Below, piece after piece: positions 1 through 4,046 of a stretch of 7,695 nt of DNA. The translations under genes were made by a program, and so were the position numbers. Numbering within the stretch: the stretch's first letter is position 1; each line of letters opens with the position of its first letter. Source of the DNA: JACPLA01 sp035291905 (lineage in GTDB: Bacteria; Bacteroidota; Ignavibacteria; UBA10030); assembly GCA_035291905.1 (NCBI GenBank), contig DATDRF010000056.1:1-7695 (forward strand), read 5' to 3'. The notes under the pieces were generated by a model, which worked only from the letters and a program-made list of their open reading frames with translations, was not told the DNA's origin and did no database searches.

Positions 1-16
1 AAGGCGGCGACCGGGA

Positions 17-134
17 TTTTCAGCCATCTGTTGAAACAGACGGCTGAAAAGGGACCTCAAATACATGGCATAATCCCGCTCTGCGGGATTGCACTGCCAT
101 GAGGATCGTGAGCCGTCGGTTTGTAACCGATGGC
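17..134. repeat. Cluster of three hairpins, probable dispersed structured repeat
   Basis: Three successive stem-loops. The first pairs 17-25 (TTTTCAGCC) with 42-50, continues after one mismatch as a 5-bp stem and closes on a TGAA loop. The second pairs 64-70 (CATGGCA) with 95-101, with an inner 8-bp stem 72-79 (AATCCCGC) to 83-90. The third pairs 112-121 with 125-134, including one G-T pair. The first and third hairpins share a pattern, GCCRTCKGTT ... AACMGAYGGC, so the cluster looks like two related hairpins around a different central one. No convincing reading frame covers it. It could be a mobile or structured noncoding repeat; function unknown. Confidence 0.55.
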
Positions 135-169
135 GGTGCCACATCTCCGAAGCCTCGAACTCTCGCCAC

Positions 170-213
170 GCCGCTCCCTCGGCAAGAGGTGTGGATACAT
201 GAAAGGGAGCGGC
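170..213. repeat. Stem-loop with perfect 10-bp stem
   Basis: GCCGCTCCCT at 170-179 is the exact reverse complement of 204-213. The 24-base loop contains a smaller possible stem (CCTC at 177-180 with GAGG at 186-189) that would compete with the outer one. No T-tract follows, so it does not look like an intrinsic terminator. It probably continues the hairpin cluster just upstream. Confidence 0.45.
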
Positions 214-255
214 TACAAGCAAAAAAAGCTCTTACGGGCTTATCCCCAAACCCTT

Positions 256-295
256 TTCTCTTCGCCCTCTGTGCCTTCTCTGTGTTCTCCGTGGT
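256..295 (-). repeat. Period-10 purine-rich repeat, four units
   Basis: Read on the minus strand from 295 down, four consecutive 10-mers are visible: ACCACGGAGA, ACACAGAGAA, GGCACAGAGG and GCGAAGAGAA. From memory, sequences of this kind (ACCACGGAGAACACGGAG-like) recur between genes in many bacterial genomes and produce spurious peptides with TTENTEKAQR-like text; that is not checked here. The rest of 214-402 shows no gene that I can support. Confidence 0.5.
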
Positions 296-334
296 TAAAT
301 TCTTGTCATGTGCCCGCAAAATCGTCCAAATTTC

Positions 335-363
335 TTGTTTAGCTAACTTTCTCTATGTATATT
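335..363 (+). promoter_or_regulatory. Possible sigma70 promoter upstream of the first S23 gene
   Basis: TTGTTT at 335-340 and TATATT at 358-363 are separated by 17 bases. The -35 is a partial match and the start codon at 462 lies about 90 bases past the expected start site, with the left repeat array in between. If used, the transcript would contain both arrays and could fold into the long hairpin. Confidence 0.3.
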
Positions 364-402
364 CAACTCCTGCAATGACTTACGGAAAGCGGAAACAAGA
401 CT

Positions 403-437
403 GTGATTCGTAATAAGTGATAGGTGATACGTGGTAA
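403..437 (+). repeat. Left heptad array of S23 unit 1
   Basis: Five consecutive 7-base units of consensus GTGATAN, beginning GTGATTC and ending GTGGTAA, run in strict phase. The array ends 14 bases before the G6 run that precedes the S23 start. It is inverted relative to the array at 834-868. Confidence 0.8.
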
Positions 438-451
438 ACCATCAAAACCAT

Positions 452-457
452 GGGGGG
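452..457 (+). promoter_or_regulatory. G6 ribosome-binding run before S23 gene 1
   Basis: GGGGGG lies 4 bases before ATG 462. It can pair with the CCUCC anti-Shine-Dalgarno core if one G-U pair is allowed. It argues against the in-frame ATG at 450, which would sit upstream of the run. Confidence 0.5.
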
Positions 458-461
458 TGCT

Positions 462-842
462 ATGGAAAGGTTGAAACCGCACAAAAAACTAGATCTTTGG
501 GGCAAGATCATTGACCTTGTCGTTTTTCTCTACGAAATAACGAAGCCTCTTCCTCGCGAAGAGGAATTCGGTCTCAAAGCTCAAATAAGACGGGCGGGAG
601 TTTCCGTCCCTTCTAATGTCTCAGAGGGACTGACAAGGAAAACCAAAAAGGATAAGACACACTTCTTGAACATGGCACAATCGTCCCTCAGCGAAATAGA
701 TGCGCAAATTGAGGTTTCCAGGCGATTGGGCTTTATTTCGAAAGCGACTGAAGTTGAGGCAAATGAGCGTCTCTCTACCGTTGAAATGATGCTCAGCGGT
801 CTCGTCAGAAGTATCTCATCGAGAGAGGCCGCAAATCACTAA
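462..842 (+). CDS. Four-helix bundle protein, S23/IVP (23S rRNA intervening-sequence protein) family
   Basis: A 126-residue soluble, mostly helical protein. The family core is clear: helix 1 at about 8-28, the linker LPREEEFGL at 30-38, then QIRRAGVSVPSNVSEG at 41-56, which is the family's most conserved stretch, and two more helices to about 118. Relatives include proteins encoded inside 23S rRNA intervening sequences and Avd, the accessory subunit of diversity-generating retroelements; the biochemical role of the stand-alone forms is unknown. I prefer ATG 462 over the in-frame ATG 450 because a G6 run precedes it and because it gives the same 381-bp length as the second S23 gene in this window. 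The stop codon TAA (840-842) is built from the first two units of the right repeat array. No reverse transcriptase or rRNA is nearby, so this is neither a retroelement nor a classical rRNA insert. Confidence 0.88.
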   Translation: MERLKPHKKLDLWGKIIDLVVFLYEITKPLPREEEFGLKAQIRRAGVSVPSNVSEGLTRKTKKDKTHFLNMAQSSLSEIDAQIEVSRRLGFISKATEVEANERLSTVEMMLSGLVRSISSREAANH

Positions 843-868
843 TCACGAATCACATATCACCTATCACG
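834..868 (+). repeat. Right heptad array of S23 unit 1
   Basis: Five in-phase 7-base units, AATCACT, AATCACG, AATCACA, TATCACC and TATCACG, form the inverse of the array at 403-437. The first unit and the start of the second encode the last two residues and the stop codon of the S23 gene. Confidence 0.8.
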
Positions 869-929
869 ATGTTACTCCCAGCTAATCGTCTCGTCACCAC
901 CATACCCTATTGGGAATCGTAATCTCTCA

Positions 930-1808
930 ATGACCAAGGGAATCATTCTCGCTGGAGGCTCCGGAACCCGGCTCTATCCGGCCACCAGAGTCATTTCCAA
1001 ACAGCTTCTTCCGGTCTATGACAAGCCGATGATCTATTATCCCTTGTCGACCCTCATGCTTGCCGGAATTCGGGAGATCCTGGTCATCTCGACCCCCGAG
1101 GATCTACCCCGATACAGGTCATTGCTGGGGAGCGGGGCGCAGTGGGGTGTTAGTTTTAGCTATGCCGAGCAACCAAAGCCGGAGGGACTTGCACAGGCAT
1201 TCATTATCGGTCGCGATTTTATCGGAAAAGACAATGCCTGCCTGGTCCTTGGTGACAACATCTTCTACGGCCAGGGGTTTCGTGAAACCCTGAGAGAAGT
1301 GGCCGCCCGCAAAGACGGTGCCACAGTATTTGCCTATTACGTGAAAGATCCTGAAAGATATGGTGTCGTGGAATTTGACAAGAGCAAGAAAGTTCTGAGC
1401 ATTGAGGAAAAGCCCAAGAAGCCCAAATCCCACTTTGCTGTCACCGGCCTCTATTTCTACGACAATGACGTGGCTCGTATCGCCGGCTCTTTGAAACCTT
1501 CAGGGCGCGGGGAGTACGAAATTACTGACGTGAACAACGAGTATCTGAAGCGCGGAAAGCTCACAACAGAAATCATGAGCCGAGGCATGGCATGGCTCGA
1601 CACTGGGACACACGAGACACTGCTACAGGCATCCATCTTCATCGAGACTATCGAGCAGCGGCAAGGCCAGAAAATTGCATGTCCCGAAGAGATAGCCTTC
1701 AGAGAAGGGTGGATCTCCGCAGATGAGCTCAAGGCTCAAGCCGAGAAGATGAAAAACAACGGCTACGGGGAATATCTGTTCAACGTGCTGGATGAAGTCG
1801 GCCGATGA
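930..1808 (+). CDS. rfbA: Glucose-1-phosphate thymidylyltransferase (RmlA/RfbA)
   Basis: Cytoplasmic nucleotidyltransferase that joins dTTP and glucose 1-phosphate to give dTDP-glucose, the first step of dTDP-L-rhamnose synthesis. The 292 residues match the usual length. Visible motifs: the nucleotide-binding loop GGSGTRLYPAT at 9-19, KQLLPVYDKPMIYYP at 24-38, the metal-binding LGDN at 107-110, EEKPKKPKS at 159-167, RGEYEITDVN at 193-202 and WLDTGTHE at 222-229. ATG 930 places the loop at the normal distance from the N-terminus, although no good Shine-Dalgarno sequence is visible. The stop overlaps the rfbC start (ATGA), so the two are translationally coupled. The upstream neighbour is the right array of S23 unit 1, only about 60 bases away. 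rfbB and rfbD are not in the window. Confidence 0.96.
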   Translation: MTKGIILAGGSGTRLYPATRVISKQLLPVYDKPMIYYPLSTLMLAGIREILVISTPEDLPRYRSLLGSGAQWGVSFSYAEQPKPEGLAQAFIIGRDFIGKDNACLVLGDNIFYGQGFRETLREVAARKDGATVFAYYVKDPERYGVVEFDKSKKVLSIEEKPKKPKSHFAVTGLYFYDNDVARIAGSLKPSGRGEYEITDVNNEYLKRGKLTTEIMSRGMAWLDTGTHETLLQASIFIETIEQRQGQKIACPEEIAFREGWISADELKAQAEKMKNNGYGEYLFNVLDEVGR

Positions 1809-2356
1809 AAGTAACCGAGACCGAACTTAAGGGGATCCTGCTGATCGAGCCGCGTTCTTTTGGGGACGATCGGGGATACTTCATGGAGACCTGGAACGAA
1901 ACCCGATACGGACAGCAAAAGATTCCTACAAGGTTTGTTCAGGACAACCTTTCGTTTTCAAAAAATGGTGTTCTTCGGGGGCTTCATTTTCAGAACCCAA
2001 AACCGCAGGGGAAACTGGTCTCCGTAGTTGAGGGAGAGGTCTTTGATGTTGTTGTGGACTTAAGAACGGATTCGAAGACATTCAAGAAATGGTGGGGAAC
2101 GAATCTCTCATCAGAGAACAAGAAGCAGTTGTTCATTCCTTCAGGCTTTGCGCACGGTTTTCTTGTTCTGAGCGAATCGGCGCTCTTTTTCTACAAATGC
2201 ACTGACTACTACAGCCCGGAGACGGAGCTGACGCTTCTATGGAATGATCAGGAAATAGGAATAGAATGGCCTATAAAGAATCCGATGGTTTCGGAGAAGG
2301 ATGGGAAGGGAGTGCGGTTGCGTGAGATTCCGGGGGAAAGGCTTTTCGGGGGATGA
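1805..2356 (+). CDS. rfbC: dTDP-4-dehydrorhamnose 3,5-epimerase (RmlC/RfbC)
   Basis: Cupin-fold enzyme that epimerises dTDP-4-keto-6-deoxyglucose at C3 and C5, the third step to dTDP-L-rhamnose. The 183 residues match the family. Motifs: RGYFMETW at 23-30, QDNLSFSKNGVLRGLHFQ at 46-63 with the catalytic-base candidate H61, VVDLR at 83-87, IPSGFAHGF at 111-119, the aromatic Y130 and LLWND at 144-148 with D148. All expected active-site residues appear present. It starts inside the rfbA stop codon, so the pair forms a short operon. The end (GERLFGG) runs directly into repetitive sequence, and a heptad array begins about 20 bases after the stop. No terminator is evident. Confidence 0.95.
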   Translation: MKVTETELKGILLIEPRSFGDDRGYFMETWNETRYGQQKIPTRFVQDNLSFSKNGVLRGLHFQNPKPQGKLVSVVEGEVFDVVVDLRTDSKTFKKWWGTNLSSENKKQLFIPSGFAHGFLVLSESALFFYKCTDYYSPETELTLLWNDQEIGIEWPIKNPMVSEKDGKGVRLREIPGERLFGG

Positions 2357-2376
2357 TGGATGATGGAAGCCAGGAG

Positions 2377-2453
2377 GAAGTAAGCAGTGAGCAGAAGGTA
2401 GTAGGCAGAAAGCGGTGAGCAGAAAGCAGTAGGCAGTAAGCGGTAAGGAGAAA
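2377..2453 (+). repeat. Eleven-unit heptad array (GCAGTAA type), no S23 partner
   Basis: Eleven in-phase 7-base units run from GAAGTAA to GGAGAAA, with central units GCAGTAG and GCAGTAA. Orientation (G at unit start) is like the left array of S23 unit 1. No inverse array and no S23 gene follow in the next several hundred bases. On the minus strand the array yields a 7-residue periodic peptide (AYCLLPT-like), which is an artefact of the 21-base superperiod. Confidence 0.75.
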
Positions 2454-2479
2454 GCCTGCAGAGGAAAGGAATTGTCATT

Positions 2480-2524
2480 GTGAAGCCGCCGTTTTGCACA
2501 ACGGTTCACGGGAGAAAGGCGGCT
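2480..2524. repeat. Two competing hairpins
   Basis: CCGTT (2489-2493) pairs with AACGG (2500-2504) and GTGAA (2480-2484) with TTCAC (2505-2509), leaving a 4-base bulge. Alternatively AGCCGCC (2484-2490) pairs perfectly with GGCGGCT (2518-2524). The two folds exclude each other. The first resembles the third hairpin of the cluster at 112-134. A further small hairpin, GTCCT CATA AGGAC, follows at 2536-2549. No expression signal supports a riboswitch. Confidence 0.4.
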
Positions 2525-2562
2525 GAAACAATCTGGTCCTCATAAGGACGCGGCAGACAACT

Positions 2563-2617
2563 CATCCCCCCGTCCCCCTTCTCTTAGTAAGAGAAGGGGG
2601 AGGTTCGCGTGGGGATG
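2563..2617. repeat. Two-tier palindromic repeat element
   Basis: An inner 12-bp perfect stem pairs 2574-2585 (CCCCCTTCTCTT) with 2589-2600 around an AGT loop. An outer 7-bp stem pairs CATCCCC (2563-2569) with GGGGATG (2611-2617). The core, TTCTCTTA ... AAGAGAA, recurs in the hairpin at 2944-2971. There is no T-tract on either side, so I read it as a dispersed palindromic repeat and not as a terminator. Confidence 0.55.
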
Positions 2618-2642
2618 CGATCGAACCAGCAGAGCAGAATGC

Positions 2643-2674
2643 ACTTAATCAATCAACCAATTGGTTAGCTGAAC
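2643..2674 (+). repeat. Four-unit octad array before the HIT 5' remnant
   Basis: ACTTAATC, AATCAACC, AATTGGTT and AGCTGAAC are four in-phase 8-base units. They fit the NNTNAANC pattern of the right array of S23 unit 2, except that the third unit is partly inverted. AACCAATTGGTT at 2655-2666 is a perfect palindrome. The array ends one base before the GTG of the HIT remnant, the same position that the array at 3014-3053 has before the intact HIT gene. Confidence 0.5.
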
Positions 2675-2675
2675 A

Positions 2676-2747
2676 GTGAAGCGTCTTTATTCCCCTTGGA
2701 GATCCCAATACATCGCCACTTTTTCCAAACCGAAAAAGGCCGGCTTG
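2676..2747 (+). pseudogene. 5' remnant of a HIT-family gene
   Basis: Translation from GTG 2676 gives MKRLYSPWRSQYIATFSKPK, which aligns without gaps with the N-terminus of the intact HIT protein (MRRLFSPWRSKYIATFSRPK). The DNA shares the 16-mer at 2690-2705 with 3070-3085. Codons for I13, T15, F16 and S17 differ only at synonymous positions, so both copies were under protein-level selection after they diverged. Similarity fades near 2747, before the CxxC and the histidine triad. The frame stays open to 3059 by chance but encodes nothing recognisable, so this is a truncated copy. Confidence 0.8.
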
Positions 2748-2943
2748 GGGCGGGAACTGTGGTCCTTAGAAGCCAAGACGCCGGAATTTCGGGGAAGCGG
2801 GGTGGTCGCCATTCCGTGCGTTTATTTCACGACGACGTCACGAAATCGTTGGGATTGCAGTCTGGTCACAGGAGTGAAATACGGCATGTGTGTTGGATGG
2901 GGTATGTTGTGGGACTTAAATTCCGGCGAGAAGTTCTCTTTTG
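2748..2943. other. Unassigned stretch, no gene recognised
   Basis: No supported gene, HIT homology or repeat array is visible here. Open frames on both strands cross it, but none shows a domain, a good ribosome-binding site or coding-like composition. It may be the decayed remainder of an insertion that replaced the rest of the broken HIT gene. Confidence 0.4.
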
Positions 2944-2971
2944 CTACTTTTCTCTTACAAGAGAAAAGTAG
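2944..2971. repeat. Perfect 12-bp hairpin
   Basis: CTACTTTTCTCT (2944-2955) pairs with AGAGAAAAGTAG (2960-2971) around TACA. It shares the TTCTCTTA ... AAGAGAA core with the element at 2574-2600. No T-tract follows on either strand. Confidence 0.5.
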
Positions 2972-3013
2972 AACTACGTTGATGAACGGTGGAGTTTATG
3001 CCAACAGGGGCAG

Positions 3014-3053
3014 TATTAACGAGTCAACCGGCCTGCCACTTAACCAGTCAATC
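3014..3053 (+). repeat. Five-unit octad array before the intact HIT gene
   Basis: TATTAACG, AGTCAACC, GGCCTGCC, ACTTAACC and AGTCAATC are in-phase 8-base units. The run TTAACCAGTCAA at 3040-3051 recurs exactly in the right array of S23 unit 2 (3991-4002). The array ends two bases before the TTG start of the HIT gene and supplies an in-frame TAA (3041-3043), so translation cannot begin upstream of TTG 3056. Confidence 0.6.
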
Positions 3054-3055
3054 AT

Positions 3056-3547
3056 TTGAGACGTCTCTTTTCCCCTTGGAGATCCAAATACATTGCCACG
3101 TTCTCGCGGCCTAAGTCTTCCGCTTGCCTTTTCTGCCGAATAGCCAAGCAGAAAAATGACCAAAAAAACTTCGTCCTCGTCCGCGCCAACCACTGCTACG
3201 CAGTCATGAACCTCTATCCGTACAACAGTGGTCACGTGATGGTCGTACCGTACAAGCACACGAGCAAGTTCGAGAGTCTGAATGAAGAAGAGTTCGCAGA
3301 GATCATGGTTCTGACGGCCCGGATGAAAAAAGCTTTGGAGGAGGTTAGCCATCCCCAGGGATTCAACTTTGGAGGGAATTTCGGCCGTGTTGCCGGTGCA
3401 GGTATCGACAAGCATATCCATTTCCACCTCGTTCCGCGTTGGAACGGAGACACGAACTTTATGCCGGTGCTGGCAGACACGAAGATGATTTCGGAGGATA
3501 TGAGGAAGACGTGGAGGAAGCTGAGGAAAGAGGTGGGGAGAGGTTAA
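3056..3547 (+). CDS. HIT-family (histidine triad) nucleotide hydrolase/adenylyltransferase-like protein
   Basis: A 163-residue cytoplasmic protein of the histidine-triad superfamily, whose members hydrolyse or transfer nucleotidyl groups through a histidine intermediate (for example Ap4A phosphorylases). The N-terminal RRLFSPWRSKYI is typical of the bacterial branch, followed by C24-LF-C27, NSGHVMVVP at 57-65 and the core AGAGIDKHIHFHLVPRW at 113-129, with the triad H120, H122 and H124 intact. GDTNFMPV at 131-138 is also conserved. The substrate cannot be told from sequence. TTG 3056 is the only initiation codon available between the in-frame stop at 3041 and the conserved N-terminus; no Shine-Dalgarno is visible. 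The stop TAA (3545-3547) lies in the left octad array of S23 unit 2. Broken HIT copies lie on both sides, at 2676 and 5359. Confidence 0.92.
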   Translation: MRRLFSPWRSKYIATFSRPKSSACLFCRIAKQKNDQKNFVLVRANHCYAVMNLYPYNSGHVMVVPYKHTSKFESLNEEEFAEIMVLTARMKKALEEVSHPQGFNFGGNFGRVAGAGIDKHIHFHLVPRWNGDTNFMPVLADTKMISEDMRKTWRKLRKEVGRG

Positions 3548-3573
3548 TTGGTGAATAGTTAACTGGTTAATTG
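3543..3573 (+). repeat. Left octad array of S23 unit 2
   Basis: Units GTTAATTG, GTGAATA (one base short), GTTAACTG and GTTAATTG. The first unit contains the HIT stop codon, and the last runs into the G6 run that precedes the S23 start. Inverse of the array at 3953-4016. Confidence 0.75.
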
Positions 3574-3578
3574 GGGGG
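3573..3578 (+). promoter_or_regulatory. G6 ribosome-binding run before S23 gene 2
   Basis: GGGGGG lies 3 bases before ATG 3582, in the context TTGGGGGGATC. Its first G is the last base of the left repeat array. Confidence 0.45.
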
Positions 3579-3581
3579 ATC

Positions 3582-3962
3582 ATGGGTGGATATAGTTTTG
3601 AAGATCTGGAGGTCTATCAGCAAGCGAGGGTATTTCGAAAGAAGATGTACAAGTTAGCCCGGAGGCTGCCTCCGGAGGAGAAATACAATCTCGTCGGCCA
3701 AATGCGTCGAGCAGCACTTTCGCTGACGAACAACATTGCTGAAGGTCATGGGAGGTTTCATTATCAGGAAAACATCCAATTTCTGAGGCATTCGAGAGGA
3801 TCTCTGACAGAACTTCTCGACGACCTGAACACCTGTATTGATGAGGAATACGCTGATGTTGAGGAACTAAATGGGCTGAAAAGAGAGGGATTCGAACTAA
3901 TGCGAAGAATAAACGGCTACATTGCCTACCTAAAGAGACGAAAGCAAGAAGAAACCAATTAA
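3582..3962 (+). CDS. Four-helix bundle protein, S23/IVP family, second copy
   Basis: A 126-residue helical protein, exactly the length of the one at 462-842 but clearly divergent. It opens with the family-typical FEDLEVYQQAR at 6-16, continues with LPPEEKYNLVGQ at 29-40 and the conserved QMRRAALSLTNNIAEG at 40-55, then HYQENIQFLRHSRGSLTELL at 60-79, and ends in a basic helix (YLKRRKQEE). It matches the family consensus better than the first copy. Its stop codon (3960-3962) spans the first and second units of the right array, and its start follows the left array after 8 bases, so the gene fills the space between the arms. The molecular function of stand-alone members is unknown; RNA or nucleic-acid binding is plausible from Avd and the rRNA-insert relatives. 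It is probably cotranscribed with the HIT gene. Confidence 0.92.
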   Translation: MGGYSFEDLEVYQQARVFRKKMYKLARRLPPEEKYNLVGQMRRAALSLTNNIAEGHGRFHYQENIQFLRHSRGSLTELLDDLNTCIDEEYADVEELNGLKREGFELMRRINGYIAYLKRRKQEETN

Positions 3963-4016
3963 CCAATTAACCAATTAACCAATTAACCAGTTAACCAGTC
4001 AACCCATTAACTATTT
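3953..4016 (+). repeat. Right octad array of S23 unit 2
   Basis: Eight in-phase 8-base units: four identical AACCAATT copies (3953-3984), then AACCAGTT, AACCAGTC, AACCCATT and AACTATTT, which decay with distance from the gene. The perfect units next to the gene suggest recent expansion or slippage on that side. The first unit encodes the end of the S23 protein. Confidence 0.88.
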
Positions 4017-4046
4017 ACCACCGATTCACGTATCGAGGATTTATCA

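Larger units (their letters stand above)
403..868 (+). mobile_element. Candidate S23-type unit 1 bounded by inverted heptad arrays
   Basis: A 466-bp unit consists of a left array (403-437), an S23/IVP-family gene (462-842) and a right array (834-868) that is the inverse of the left one. The segment GTGATAGGTGATA at 417-429 is exactly complementary to 855-867, and 403-422 matches the inverse of 834-853 at 18 of 20 positions, so several pairing registers are possible. There is no transposase. Known 23S rRNA intervening sequences also place an S23 ORF inside a long stem, which is why I infer a related element, but mobility is not demonstrated by this sequence. Confidence 0.5.
3543..4016 (+). mobile_element. 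Candidate S23-type unit 2 bounded by inverted octad arrays
   Basis: A 474-bp unit built like the one at 403-868: left array (3543-3573), S23 gene (3582-3962), right array (3953-4016). GTTAACTGGTTAATTGG at 3558-3574 is exactly complementary to 3979-3995, and 3550-3566 also matches the inverse of the outer part of the right array (about 4001-4017) at 14 of 17 positions. There is no transposase or recombinase. The left end overlaps the stop codon of the HIT gene, so the unit abuts its neighbour with no spacer. Mobility is an inference from architecture. Confidence 0.5.

Noticed and set aside
20..413. Open frames on both strands in the left noncoding region
   Set aside because: They translate hairpins and the period-10 repeat; the TTENTEKAQR-like text is typical of a dispersed noncoding repeat.
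462..842. Avd accessory gene of a diversity-generating retroelement
   Set aside because: No reverse transcriptase, template repeat or variable repeat is present near either S23 gene.
403..868. 23S rRNA intervening sequence
   Set aside because: No rRNA sequence flanks either S23 gene; the neighbours are protein genes and noncoding repeats.
2237..2509. Minus-strand frames with AYCLLPT-like repeats
   Set aside because: The repetitive peptide comes from the heptad array at 2377-2453 read in three-base steps (21-base superperiod), and the rest is antisense to rfbC. No ribosome-binding site or domain.
2574..2600. Intrinsic terminator after rfbC
   Set aside because: The stem is strong, but no T-tract follows on either strand and it lies more than 200 bases past rfbC.
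2748..3059. Continuation of the frame from GTG 2676 to 3059 as a 127-residue protein
   Set aside because: Only about the first 24 residues are HIT-like; the remainder has no family features and ends in the octad array. Treated as a pseudogene with accidental open frame.
2996..3583. 195-residue open frame on the minus strand
   Set aside because: It is antisense to the HIT gene and its N-terminus translates the octad array.
3953..4016. CRISPR array
   Set aside because: Units are 8 bases with no spacers, and no cas genes are present. The same holds for the heptad arrays.
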